Shown: positions 35,082 through 43,359 of the stretch, piece after piece
Layout of the letters: every line of letters starts with the position of its first letter
Numbering within the stretch: the stretch's first letter is position 1
From: an uncultured Flavobacteriaceae bacterium
Lineage (GTDB): Bacteria; Bacteroidota; Bacteroidia; Flavobacteriales; Flavobacteriaceae
DNA length: 64,000 nucleotides
Direction of reading: 5' to 3'
NCBI GenBank assembly: GCA_913043275.1
Contig: CAJWLL010000001.1
Coordinates: 62,001-126,000 of the forward strand
Translations under genes and position numbers: made by a program
Notes under the pieces: generated by a model
What the model was told of the DNA's origin: nothing
Databases searched by the model: none
What the model saw: only the letters and a program-made list of their open reading frames with translations

Positions 35082-36535
35082 ACTTTTTCGATCAAGCCCG
35101 CTACTAATTTTCCAGAGATCAAGGCAGGTGGTATTCCTGGACCGGGAACAGTCAATTGTCCTGAAAAGAAAAGATTTTTCACCTTTTTACTTTTCAATTT
35201 AGGTCTCAAAAAAGCCGTTTGCAATAGTGTATTGGCCATCCCATAAGCATTTCCCTTATAAGAGTTGTAAACTGAAATAAAATCATTTACACAAAAAGAC
35301 TCTCTAAAGGCGATATCGTCTTTTAAAATTTGGTCGGTTAGCTTTTCCAAGCGTTCTATGACGATATCAAAATAACGATTCCTAAGTTCCTCAGTATCTT
35401 CTAATCCAGGCGCAATGGGTATCAAAATAAAACAAGCTTCTTTCCCTGGGGGAGCCATATCAACGTCAGTAATCGATGGAAAATTGGCGTAGAACAAAGG
35501 TTCTTTTGGCCATTCGGCAGTATCGTAAATTGTTTCCGCGTGGGTGTCGAAATCCACATCAAAAAACAAGGTATGATGGGAGACATTTTTTACCTTTTTA
35601 TTCAATCCAACATAGAAGAGGAGGGAAGAAGGAGCAAATGTTTTTTTATCCCAGTAGGCTTTGCTATAAGCTCTGAAAGCTTTTGGCAGTAAAGTTTCGG
35701 TATGGTGATAATCAGCACCACTCAAAACGATATCCGACATGATGTTTTTATCGTTGACTCTTATTCCAACTGCTTTTTTGTTTTCCAAAATTATTTCCTC
35801 TACAGGGCTATCTACATGAATTATTACTCCCATACTTTCAGCCAGTTTAACCATTCCCTTAACAACGCTGTAGATTCCATTTTTGGGATGCCAAGTTCCT
35901 AAACCAAAATCAGCAAAATTCATAAAGTTGTAAAAAGCCGGGGAGTCTGAGGGTTTAGCACCCAAAAACAACACCGGGAACAAGAGTATCTGGACCAGCT
36001 TAGGGTTTTTAAACTCTCGGGTTACTTCTCTTTTTACATTCGAAAAAAAGTAACCTAATTTCTTGATGGTTTCCTTCGTGACCAGTTCCAATGGAGAAAT
36101 TCCAGGGCGATAGACCAATTCATTCATTGCAATTTTGTAATTATCGGCAGCTTTAAAGATAAATTTTTTGAGTTTTAAGGCGCTCCCCTCTTCTTCTTCT
36201 TCAAAAGTTGCATAAATTTTCTCCAAAGAATCCTTTATGAATATTGAATCGTTTTGACCAAAATAGACTTGATAACCCGGATCCAATCTTTCCAGCTCAT
36301 AATAGTCACTTACTTTTTTCCCAAAATCTCCAAAAAACTTTTCAAATACATCAGGCATCCAATACCACGAAGGCCCAATATCAAAAACAAATCCATCTTT
36401 TTTAAGTTGACGGGCACGCCCACCCGGTGTACTGTTTTTTTCAAAAATTTCGACTTGATGCCCTAACTGTGCCAAATAACATGCAGCTGACAAAGAAGAA
36501 AAACCGGAACCGATAATGCTGATACTCTTTTTCAT
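35078..36535 (-). CDS. crtI: Phytoene desaturase (CrtI-type)
   Basis: A 485-residue FAD-dependent carotenoid desaturase. The N-terminal FAD motif is IIGSGFSSLSAACYLAQLGHQVEIFEKN, split here as GSGFSSLSAA then VEIFEKN, followed by PGGRARQL. The C-terminal signature is FFSGQLTVPGPGIPPALISG. It should convert phytoene to lycopene or a related polyene on the membrane. It lies downstream of the K+ channel gene on the same strand (110-base gap). The carotenoid partner cruF is divergent across the channel gene; crtB and other carotenoid genes are not in the window. Confidence 0.92.
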   Translation of the reverse strand: MKKSISIIGSGFSSLSAACYLAQLGHQVEIFEKNSTPGGRARQLKKDGFVFDIGPSWYWMPDVFEKFFGDFGKKVSDYYELERLDPGYQVYFGQNDSIFIKDSLEKIYATFEEEEEGSALKLKKFIFKAADNYKIAMNELVYRPGISPLELVTKETIKKLGYFFSNVKREVTREFKNPKLVQILLFPVLFLGAKPSDSPAFYNFMNFADFGLGTWHPKNGIYSVVKGMVKLAESMGVIIHVDSPVEEIILENKKAVGIRVNDKNIMSDIVLSGADYHHTETLLPKAFRAYSKAYWDKKTFAPSSLLFYVGLNKKVKNVSHHTLFFDVDFDTHAETIYDTAEWPKEPLFYANFPSITDVDMAPPGKEACFILIPIAPGLEDTEELRNRYFDIVIERLEKLTDQILKDDIAFRESFCVNDFISVYNSYKGNAYGMANTLLQTAFLRPKLKSKKVKNLFFSGQLTVPGPGIPPALISGKLVAGLIEKV

Positions 36536-36645
36536 TCGTTATAAAATTATAAATTACTAAATGTTTTAGGTAATAATGAGGCCATAAATCCTTGCGCCTT
36601 TAAAGAGATTTTAAAGTCGATCGTGTCTTTATTAATAGGGTAGAA

Positions 36646-37353
36646 TTATTTATCACCCCTTCTTACCGCATGGATTTCCTCAACAAAAGAAGCCGAGATG
36701 ATTCCAGTGGGAATAGCCACTATCCCAATTCCAATCAATGAAATAAAAGAAGCAAAAATCTTACCTCCAACTGTGACAGGATAAACGTCTCCATAGCCCA
36801 CTGTGGCTAAAGAAACAGTTGCCCACCAAATCGCTTCTGTGATACTAGAAAATTTTTCGGGTTGGGCCTCATTTTCTAGATAATAGATGGCAGAAGCCGA
36901 AAACAATATGGCCAAGGCAGAGAGAAATAGAGTAAATTTTAATTCGTTTTTTACTCCCCTTAAGGCTTTGACAAATAATTTTAGCGAACTACTGTCACGA
37001 CCCAATTTAAAAATACGAGTCAGGCGGAACAATCTTAAAATTCTAAGGAACCTTCCATCTACTTTTATAATTTGGTTGAGATAAAAAGGCAAAATTGAGA
37101 TCAAATCAATTAACCCAATGGCACTGAATACATATTTCGAAACTCCTTTCATTCGATTGTCTATGTAGGCCAGTCTAACGCGATACAGATACTCGAAAGA
37201 GAAAATATATATAGAAACCGCCTCGAAAAATTGAAATATATCGCCATAAGAGTCACGAATAGACACATGAGATTCCATAATCATCGCCACCACGTTGACA
37301 ATGATAAGTAAATAAATAAATTTATCGAAAAGAATTGGAGATTTCACCGCCAA
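36646..37353 (-). CDS. Six-helix voltage-gated-type K+ channel
   Basis: A 235-residue ion transport channel. Helices S1-S6 are visible. S4 carries regularly spaced arginines and lysines at residues 101-119 (RFLRILRLFRLTRIFKLGR). The pore selectivity filter is T184-V-G-Y-G-D189 in ATVSLATVGYGDVYP, diagnostic for potassium. The start codon is TTG 37353, directly after the TAA of a 28-codon ORF, or GTG 37347. The direct abutment with no spacer suggests termination-reinitiation coupling. The channel belongs to the KvAP/Kv-like group without a cytosolic RCK domain. Confidence 0.88.
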   Translation of the reverse strand: MAVKSPILFDKFIYLLIIVNVVAMIMESHVSIRDSYGDIFQFFEAVSIYIFSFEYLYRVRLAYIDNRMKGVSKYVFSAIGLIDLISILPFYLNQIIKVDGRFLRILRLFRLTRIFKLGRDSSSLKLFVKALRGVKNELKFTLFLSALAILFSASAIYYLENEAQPEKFSSITEAIWWATVSLATVGYGDVYPVTVGGKIFASFISLIGIGIVAIPTGIISASFVEEIHAVRRGDK

Positions 37354-37440
37354 TTACTTTTTAGAGAGATCAATGAAAATACCGATCATTACTCCTACCA
37401 TAGAGACAATAACTACAAAAGCCACAAAAGAAGGTGTCAT
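37354..37440 (-). CDS. 28-residue single-helix membrane micro-protein upstream of the K+ channel
   Basis: ATG 37440 opens a 28-codon frame ending at TAA 37356-37354, immediately before the channel TTG start. The peptide starts MTPSFVAFVVIVSM, is predicted as one transmembrane helix (about residues 5-23) and ends in a charged tail, DLSKK. A TATATTTG promoter element lies 22 bases upstream, so the ORF would be first on the channel mRNA. Such short hydrophobic ORFs can be missed by gene finders. It could be a subunit, a regulator, or only a leader for coupled translation. The coding call rests on position, promoter and hydrophobicity. Confidence 0.5.
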   Translation of the reverse strand: MTPSFVAFVVIVSMVGVMIGIFIDLSKK

Positions 37441-37462
37441 ATATAAATATATAATAGTTGCC

Positions 37463-37470
37463 CAAATATA
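37463..37470 (-). promoter_or_regulatory. Promoter -7 element for the micro-ORF and K+ channel
   Basis: The minus strand reads TATATTTG, an exact TAnnTTTG match, 22 bases upstream of the ATG at 37440. Confidence 0.5.
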
Positions 37471-37759
37471 GTCAATTTAAAAGATTCCTTGAAAAGTACT
37501 GGGAAACTGATTTTTTTTAATTTTTAAACGGCTTAAAATAAATATGGTTTTTAAACGCCTCTGTAATTTCTATCTCCTAAAGTCAAATTCTAAAATCCTA
37601 ATAGAGGTATTTTTTTAACCTCCATTTTTTTCAAAATATTACAATTTAAGTTCTAAAATCAAAAATTTATATTTTTGTGTTGATTGTACATTCGTGTGGA
37701 GGAAGACACTTGTGTTTGCTTTACGCCAAAACGCTACTGAATAATACCTTAAGCTACAG
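37471..37759. other. Intergenic region between the K+ channel unit and cruF
   Basis: It holds the divergent promoters of the micro-ORF/channel unit and cruF. Between the cruF promoter motif (37670-37677) and ATG 37760 is an 82-base transcribed leader, unusually long for this window. I see no recognised riboswitch and no strong long stem. Confidence 0.4.
37670..37677 (+). promoter_or_regulatory. Promoter -7 element for cruF
   Basis: TATTTTTG matches TAnnTTTG, 82 bases upstream of the ATG. A clean -33 element is not seen. Confidence 0.45.
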
Positions 37760-38410
37760 ATGATCCCAATCAAATTAACCCGTGAAAAGATTTCCATTTC
37801 CATCATATGGTTGTTTCATATCAGTGGAATTATGGGTATACTTTATGGCAATTCAGAATGGTTCATATCGGCTAGTCCACTAAATTTATCTATAAATTTT
37901 TTTCTTTTACTGATCAATTGTTATGGACATAAATGGTTTTTTCCAATGGTTGTTTTAGGATTTTTGACAGGTATGATTTCCGAGATTTTGGGTGTACAAT
38001 TGGGTTGGATTTTTGGAAATTACAAATACGGAGATGCCCTGGGGTTTAAGGTTTTGGGTGTTCCTTTACTCATAGGAGTCAATTGGACTTTATTAACAAT
38101 CATTACAGGAGCAATTGCTCAGCAATTTTATCAAAACTTTATTATGCGAATCATTATTGGCGTTAGTTTGATGATCTTTCTTGATCTGTTAATTGAACCC
38201 ATTGCCCCGGTATTGGATTTTTGGGTTTTTGATGAGGGAGAAGCACCGCTTCAAAACTATATAGGTTGGACAGCTGTGGCCCTATTTTTACAATTAATTT
38301 TTCATTACTTTAGAGTATCTGTAAAGGGCTGGTTCCCCCATCAGTTGTATATTTTGCAAATTATTTTTTTTACGGTATTATTAATCAAGCAGACCACTAT
38401 AGGTCTATAA
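37760..38410 (+). CDS. cruF: Carotenoid 1',2'-hydratase family protein CruF
   Basis: A 216-residue membrane protein with about six predicted helices. The DUF422 family motifs are clear: EILGVQLGWIFGNYKYGDALGF, GVPLLIGVNWTLL, and DLLIEPIAPVLDFWVF. Proteins of this family hydrate psi-end groups of acyclic or monocyclic carotenoids (as in myxol or bacterioruberin pathways). With crtI nearby this suggests a monocyclic carotenoid such as myxol or saproxanthin, which are known in marine flavobacteria; that product is inference. A lipoprotein gene follows after 11 bases. Confidence 0.85.
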   Translation: MIPIKLTREKISISIIWLFHISGIMGILYGNSEWFISASPLNLSINFFLLLINCYGHKWFFPMVVLGFLTGMISEILGVQLGWIFGNYKYGDALGFKVLGVPLLIGVNWTLLTIITGAIAQQFYQNFIMRIIIGVSLMIFLDLLIEPIAPVLDFWVFDEGEAPLQNYIGWTAVALFLQLIFHYFRVSVKGWFPHQLYILQIIFFTVLLIKQTTIGL

Positions 38411-38421
38411 ATTTTAATTAT

Positions 38422-38988
38422 ATGTTGCGTTATTTTTTTTTAGGTCTGATGATCATTTGTCTTTTTTCTTGCAAAGAAAAAACATCCGCCATTCAACAAA
38501 CCAATTATATAACGAAGAAGAAATTAACAATTGATGCTCCTAATTACGCGACTCAACTTACAAAACTTACACCCAATTTTGTTAAGGAAAACAACATCAA
38601 TCAGTGGATTCAATTTAAAAAATTTAAAGATTCGATGGAAGACATCAAAGAGCTCAACCCGGCGGGTATAATGACTTTTATCTCTGAACTATACAAAACA
38701 ACTAGTTCCTTATTAAAATCTTCTTTTCCAGAAGAATTCAATAAACCTGCGATCTACAGTAGAATAAAAGTGGTGCAAACCCAAATCATTAAATGTCATT
38801 ATTATGCAACCAACAAACAAAATGAAAAACTCAATCAATCACTGGATAAACTCTATTTAGAATACAATATCCTTTTAAATAGAATGATCAGTATGGCGGA
38901 TGAAAACAAAATACCACTTGACAGTATTGGAGTTGGTAAAACTAATTTTCAGGATTCTAAAAGAAACCCTGCATTCTCTAGGAAATAA
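38422..38988 (+). CDS. Predicted lipoprotein of unknown function
   Basis: A 188-residue protein with a lipoprotein signal peptide at residues 1-17 (lipobox LFSC at the end). The remainder is a Lys/Asn-rich, mostly helical domain with no family I recognise. It may be co-transcribed with cruF (11-base gap). Its 3' end overlaps the convergent DUF2383-like gene by 40 bases, an unusually large overlap. Confidence 0.65.
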   Translation: MLRYFFLGLMIICLFSCKEKTSAIQQTNYITKKKLTIDAPNYATQLTKLTPNFVKENNINQWIQFKKFKDSMEDIKELNPAGIMTFISELYKTTSSLLKSSFPEEFNKPAIYSRIKVVQTQIIKCHYYATNKQNEKLNQSLDKLYLEYNILLNRMISMADENKIPLDSIGVGKTNFQDSKRNPAFSRK

Positions 38989-39389
38989 ATACTCTCAGTA
39001 ACAGATTCAGAGATTTTTTCTTGTTGGTTTCTCAAAAATGAAGTACTGGGATGAAGAGCTAGGGCTTCACCATACAAGGCCAATAGTTTTTGGTCGTACT
39101 CTATGCATTTATAGAGGTGGGTGTGATTGGATTTCTTTATTGAAGAAATTACTATTTGTTCAAAGTTGAGTCGGTGCATAACTAGACTTTCTACCTCTAC
39201 ATTTAGAGATCTCAACAACTTGGTTACATCTTGAAAAAATCGATTTCTTAATGTAGACTGTATATTAAAATGCCGCTTGTCTTTTGAGAGATTGGACTCA
39301 TCCGAAGCTTTTAAATACTCCATCTTTGAATTCTTTAGAAGATTAAGAATTTTTTTAAGTACAGCAATATATTCCGACGAATCTGACAA
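38949..39389 (-). CDS. DUF2383-like four-helix (ferritin-like) protein
   Basis: A 146-residue helical protein. The pattern YIAVLKKILNLLKNSKMEYLKASDES, split as YIAVLKKILN then KMEYLKASDE, followed by a second half with CIEYDQKLLALYGEALAL, resembles the DUF2383/PA2169 family of ferritin-like four-helix proteins. Those sequences keep a similar Glu-Asp-Tyr-Ala rhythm. Metal ligands are not clearly conserved. It converges on the lipoprotein gene with a 40-base overlap. Confidence 0.55.
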   Translation of the reverse strand: MSDSSEYIAVLKKILNLLKNSKMEYLKASDESNLSKDKRHFNIQSTLRNRFFQDVTKLLRSLNVEVESLVMHRLNFEQIVISSIKKSNHTHLYKCIEYDQKLLALYGEALALHPSTSFLRNQQEKISESVTESIYFLENAGFLLES

Positions 39390-39775
39390 GAATCTAAATT
39401 TTTATTAAACTTAAACAGAATAAAGGTTAAGGAATATTTATGCACTAATTTAATATTAACAAGTTTTTCACTGTGGGTTTACAACTTAAAATCATAAATT
39501 ACTTTTTTGGAATTGATGATCCCCATTATGGTAGTGATTTGGGCACCTTTGGTTCGAAAGTATGTGTTTTTTCTTCAGTTGTCATTATCAACTTTAGTTG
39601 TGACACTTTTTTCGACCTATTATAACAAGGTTAAGCCCAACCATACACTAACTAATTTTCTAATTCTATTCTAGACCCCCTTGTTTTATTATTGAACCTT
39701 AATACAGATACTTATTAACAATTTTAAAAGATAATTTAAAAATCACTACATTAAGAAACACAAAAACAATTAGTT
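39390..39775. other. Intergenic region between the DUF2383-like and CBS genes
   Basis: These 386 bases show one small hydrophobic + frame (39516-39674, described separately) and no recognised promoter, repeat or RNA. The sequence is AT-rich. Confidence 0.35.
39516..39674 (+). CDS. Possible 52-residue hydrophobic small ORF
   Basis: ATG 39516 to TAG 39672-39674 encodes 52 residues. A hydrophobic stretch over the first half (IPIMVVIWAPL and FFLQLSLSTLVVTLF) could form one or two membrane segments. I see no family and no upstream promoter. Open frames of this length occur by chance in AT-rich intergenic DNA, so the coding call is weak. Confidence 0.25.
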   Translation: MIPIMVVIWAPLVRKYVFFLQLSLSTLVVTLFSTYYNKVKPNHTLTNFLILF

Positions 39776-40240
39776 GTGCCAATAAAAAGTTTTCAAGGAG
39801 AAAGAGCGATCCGCTCCAAAAAATCAAACAAGACTTTATTGGTGTCTGACATCATGACTCGCGATTTGATGGTTTTCACTAAAGATCAATCTATTCATGA
39901 AGTAATGAAAGAATTTATCAAATACCGCATATCCGGTGGGCCGGTGGTGGACGATGCAGGTAACTTGATTGGAGTAATTTCTGAGGCAGATTGTATGAAA
40001 GAAATTTCAGATAGTCGCTATTTTAACTTACCAATTCTCGATAAAACTGTCGCTCATTTTATGACTTCTAAGGTCGATACCATCGATGCCAATAAGACTA
40101 TTTTTGAGGCGGCGTCTATGTTTTTTAAAACTACGCGGAGACGTTTCCCCGTTTTGGACAAAAATCGGTTGGTAGGGCAAATTAGTCGTAAGGACATCGT
40201 AGTAGCCACCATTAATATGAAAAGCCAAACTTGGCGTTAA
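39776..40240 (+). CDS. Paired CBS-domain protein
   Basis: A 154-residue protein made of two CBS motifs (about 20-80 and 90-150). Motif hallmarks are VSDIMTRDLMVFTKDQSIHEVM with RISGGPVVDDAGNLIGVISEADC, and VDTIDANKTIFEAASMF with RRRFPVLDKNRLVGQISRKDI. CBS pairs bind adenosyl nucleotides and usually regulate a partner; no partner domain is fused. GTG 39776 is the start. It is a widespread standalone type in Flavobacteriia. An intrinsic terminator candidate lies downstream at 40483-40509. Confidence 0.9.
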   Translation: MPIKSFQGERAIRSKKSNKTLLVSDIMTRDLMVFTKDQSIHEVMKEFIKYRISGGPVVDDAGNLIGVISEADCMKEISDSRYFNLPILDKTVAHFMTSKVDTIDANKTIFEAASMFFKTTRRRFPVLDKNRLVGQISRKDIVVATINMKSQTWR

Positions 40241-40290
40241 AAATAAGTGAGCCACCTTATAGGCATTCGCTTGTGATTCGATGATTAACT

Positions 40291-40461
40291 CTATGCCTTT
40301 GGAATAATCGCCAAATCAATTATCAAATTATTTTTGGCATGTTCGGGATCCAATAAGTTTTGACCTGCGATGATTTGGTCATTTAGAATATAAGCTTCGC
40401 TATGGTTAGAATAAGCATGATAAGTTCCTCTGGTAATGTTAATAGAGAATATCTCTTGGGT
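40291..40461 (-). pseudogene. Start-less coding remnant downstream of metG
   Basis: On the minus strand the 56 codons 40461-40294 are open, bounded by TAA at 40464-40462 upstream and TAG at 40293-40291. No ATG, GTG or TTG lies near the beginning. The translation looks protein-like (ITRGTYHAYSNHSEAYILND, then GQNLLDPEHAKNNLIIDLA) and does not match the missing MetG C-terminal domain. It is best read as a gene remnant, but a chance open frame is possible. Confidence 0.35.
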
Positions 40462-40482
40462 TTAGTTAAATTCTACTCATTT

Positions 40483-40509
40483 GAAGTAGCCTACGCTACT
40501 TTATTTTTT
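40483..40509 (+). terminator. Candidate intrinsic terminator between the CBS gene and metG
   Basis: An 8-bp stem (40483-40490 with 40495-40502, loop CTAC, one G-T pair at the outer end) is followed by ATTTTTT. The T-run favours + strand termination for the CBS transcript, 243 bases after its stop. The same hairpin is 15 bases beyond the metG stop on the other strand but has no T-run in that direction. Confidence 0.45.
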
Positions 40510-40516
40510 CGTTTAC

Positions 40517-42205
40517 CTATGATTGGTTGTTCTTTAATTTTTGCAATTGTTTTTCAATCGCCTCCTCTTCAATTTTTTCGAAAAGCAATTGTGGTTTTTG
40601 TAGAAGGTGTCCAGCAGCTAGAAGTGGCTGCCCACTGATTACATCATCCCAAGAGGCTTTAAACTGAAACATATCCATCATCCTTAGCGCCGTAAAAGGA
40701 AGTAAGGGTTCACTGAGAATACTAAGTCCAGCAGAGATTTGTAGTGCAGTGAACATAATGGTTTCCACCCTCTTAGGATCTGTCTTAATCAATTTCCAAG
40801 GCTCATGCTCCGCCAAATACTTATTACCCAATCGCGCCAGATTTATAACCTCCTGACTATAAGCTCTGAAATGGTAGTTTTCAATTTTCTTTTCCATTAT
40901 GGATGGAACTTCTTTAAGTTTTGTCAAAGCAGCTTTATCCGCAGCTTTTAGTTCACCCATAGAAGGGACTTTTCCATCGTAGTATTTTTGGGTCAGTACC
41001 ATCACCCGATTAATGAAATTACCAAAAATAGCTACTAAATCACTATTGTTTCGTGTTTGGAACTCTTTCCAAGTAAAATCGTTGTCTTTGGTTTCGGGAG
41101 CGTTAGCAGTTAAGACGTATCGCAATACATCTTCCTTTTCGGGAAAGTCCTTTAAATATTCATGTAACCACACAGCCCAATTTTTGGAAGTGGAAATTTT
41201 ATTGCCCTCTAGGTTAAGGAATTCATTGGCTGGAACATTTTCAGGAAGTATATAGGTTCCCACGTTTTTAAGGATGATGGGAAAAATAATACAATGAAAA
41301 ACAATATTGTCTTTTCCGATAAAGTGAACCAATTGGGTGTCTTCAGATTTCCAATAAGGTTCCCAATCGATGTTTTTCTTTTGGGCCCATTCCTTGGTAG
41401 AGGATATATAGCCAATGGGGGCATCAAACCAAACATAGAGCACTTTTCCTGCTCCACCATGTAAAGGTACAGGTATACCCCAGTCTAGGTCTCGAGTAAC
41501 TGCGCGTGCTTGCAAGCCGGTTTCAATCCAGGATTTGACCTGTCCGTAAACGTTTGGTTTCCAATCTTTTCTATGCCCTTTCAAAATCCACTCTTCAATA
41601 AACTCTTCATGTTGGTCGAGGGGTAAAAACCAATGCTTGGTTTTTTTAAATTCAGGGATACTGCCAGATAGGCTAGATTTGGGGTTTATTAAATCTGAAG
41701 TACTCAGAGAACTTCCACAGGATTCACATTGGTCACCATATGCTTCTGTGTTTTGACAAAATGGACAGGTTCCAGTTACCAATCGGTCAGCCAAAAAGGT
41801 TTCGGCCTCAGGGTCATACAATTGCTCAGTTTCTTTGATCAAAAGCTGACCCTGCTTATCCAATTGTTTAAAAATTTCTCCAGCTGTTTCGTGGTGGACT
41901 GCTCTCGAAGTTCTGGAATAATTGTCAAATGAAATGCCGAAACTGTCAAAAGCAACACGGATGATTTCATCATAATGATCGATAACCTGTTGGGGTGTTT
42001 TTCCTTCTTTTTTAGCTTTTATGGATATTGCTACTCCATGTTCATCACTTCCACAAATAAAGGCTACATCCTTTTTTTTCAACCTCAGGTAGCGTACATA
42101 TATATCAGCAGGCACATAAACTCCAGCCAGATGACCAATATGGATAGGACCATTGGTATAAGGTAAAGCAGCAGTTACAGTATATCTTTTTGGCTGTGAG
42201 GACAT
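40517..42205 (-). CDS. metG: Methionine-tRNA ligase, short form without C-terminal tRNA-binding domain
   Basis: A 562-residue class I synthetase. The HIGH-type motif is in [15 protein letters not shown] zinc-binding knuckle is visible as CPFCQNT and CESCGSSL. The KMSKS-type loop is [12 protein letters not shown], and the anticodon-binding region ends near residue 560. Flavobacterial MetG is usually about 690 residues with a C-terminal EMAP-II-like tRNA-binding domain after the segment [17 protein letters not shown]. Here the protein stops just after this segment (KNNQS). The catalytic part is complete. Whether the appended domain was lost or is encoded elsewhere is unknown. Confidence 0.93.
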   Translation of the reverse strand: MSSQPKRYTVTAALPYTNGPIHIGHLAGVYVPADIYVRYLRLKKKDVAFICGSDEHGVAISIKAKKEGKTPQQVIDHYDEIIRVAFDSFGISFDNYSRTSRAVHHETAGEIFKQLDKQGQLLIKETEQLYDPEAETFLADRLVTGTCPFCQNTEAYGDQCESCGSSLSTSDLINPKSSLSGSIPEFKKTKHWFLPLDQHEEFIEEWILKGHRKDWKPNVYGQVKSWIETGLQARAVTRDLDWGIPVPLHGGAGKVLYVWFDAPIGYISSTKEWAQKKNIDWEPYWKSEDTQLVHFIGKDNIVFHCIIFPIILKNVGTYILPENVPANEFLNLEGNKISTSKNWAVWLHEYLKDFPEKEDVLRYVLTANAPETKDNDFTWKEFQTRNNSDLVAIFGNFINRVMVLTQKYYDGKVPSMGELKAADKAALTKLKEVPSIMEKKIENYHFRAYSQEVINLARLGNKYLAEHEPWKLIKTDPKRVETIMFTALQISAGLSILSEPLLPFTALRMMDMFQFKASWDDVISGQPLLAAGHLLQKPQLLFEKIEEEAIEKQLQKLKNNQS

Positions 42206-42699
42206 ATTTTTGACAAAAATAAGAATTTTATTGCCTAGCTAATGATTTAAATTTTTTTTAAGACAAAGCCCATCTAACCATCACAATATTTCTCCAACTT
42301 AAAAAAGAGGGAAATGATCTACAAATTTTACTTTTAAAAACAGATATATACCCTTTTGGCAATTAACTGCTGCTATCTCAAGAGAGAAGTACGTTTTTTT
42401 GTCCTAAAAGAAAATACTTTGGTTGAAGAAAATTTAAAAGGCAATTGGATTAGTCTTGTAATCTTATCATTCTATTTCATCCAAAAAGATTAAATCATTT
42501 TTAGCTGATGTCGATCATTTTTTTCAGTTTTTGTTGCTTTATATCAAGGTGGGACCTTAGTTGATTTCCTATATATTTGATTGCCCCATTTTGAATAAAA
42601 AGCACATTGCAAATGCATTTAATCCCTTTGGTTAAATTGTTTTAAAACTAACATTATGTTTTATATTACTAAATTCGCTAAGAAATAAAACATTTTAAC
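42206..42699. other. Intergenic region between metG and the ACT-domain gene
   Basis: These 494 bases contain the metG promoter motif and AT-rich sequence. One weak + frame ends near 42493 but lacks an ATG and any family match. No RNA or repeat was recognised. The promoter for the gene at 42700 is not obvious. Confidence 0.35.
42214..42221 (-). promoter_or_regulatory. Promoter -7 element close to the metG start
   Basis: The minus strand reads TATTTTTG only 8 bases upstream of the ATG at 42205. A transcript from it would have an extremely short or no leader. Confidence 0.45.
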
Positions 42700-43359
42700 T
42701 TGAAAACAATTGCTTCACAAGTATCGGAATATGTCAAGACCAAGCCCTATTTATCTACAGCGCTATCACAGGGCATCATCAACCTGACCTCTCTGGCACG
42801 AGAGATTCAGCCCGAAATCGAAAAGGCATTGCGCAAGCCTGCCAGAAGTGGAGCAATCGTGATGGCATTAAAACGAATATCCGACAATGAAGAGTTCCTT
42901 TCTACCCACAAGATTGTTAGTTTATTGAGAAATTTGGGGGACATCACTGTGCGTTCCTCTTTGACCGATTATTGTTTTAAACTGTCCGAAACCCTTTTGT
43001 TAGCCCAGGCTAAATTCCTTACCTCCATCAAAGACAAAAAAGATATATTCTATACCTCTTCGAGAGGGGTAGGAGAATCCAATATAGTTGTCAGTAGTAA
43101 CCTCGCTCCTTTGATTGAAGATTTATTCGGTGATGAAATATGCATTGACAAAATCGACAACCTATCATCGATAACTGTAAAACTTCCTAACGAGAATGTG
43201 AAAATTCCCGGAATTTATTATTTTGTTTTTCAAAGATTGTCTTGGGAGGGGGTTAACATCAATGAAGTCATTTCTACTTCTAATGAATTTACCATACTAA
43301 TGGATGAAGATTCGGTCAATGTAGCTTTTGAGGTAATCAAAAACCTCAAATCACTTTAG
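42700..43359 (+). CDS. Small protein with C-terminal ACT-like domain
   Basis: A 219-residue protein. The N-terminal helical part (about 1-110) contains ALRKPARSGAIVMALKRIS. The C-terminal 70 residues (VKIPGIYYFVFQRLSWEGVNINEVIST, seen as IPGIYYFVFQRLSWEGVNI, then NEFTILMDEDSVNVAFEVI) resemble the ACT domain of aspartate kinases. No kinase domain is present, so a regulatory role is likelier than catalysis. The start is TTG 42700 (MKTIASQ). Its stop overlaps the convergent mfd stop by 4 bases (43356-43359). Confidence 0.7.
   Translation: MKTIASQVSEYVKTKPYLSTALSQGIINLTSLAREIQPEIEKALRKPARSGAIVMALKRISDNEEFLSTHKIVSLLRNLGDITVRSSLTDYCFKLSETLLLAQAKFLTSIKDKKDIFYTSSRGVGESNIVVSSNLAPLIEDLFGDEICIDKIDNLSSITVKLPNENVKIPGIYYFVFQRLSWEGVNINEVISTSNEFTILMDEDSVNVAFEVIKNLKSL

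Noticed and set aside
40402-40638. + strand open frame overlapping the 3' end of metG
   Set aside because: It runs antisense over metG coding sequence and across the hairpin, with no protein-like features.
42350-42493. Weak + frame between metG and the ACT-domain gene
   Set aside because: It has no ATG, no promoter and no family resemblance, and is short enough to occur by chance.
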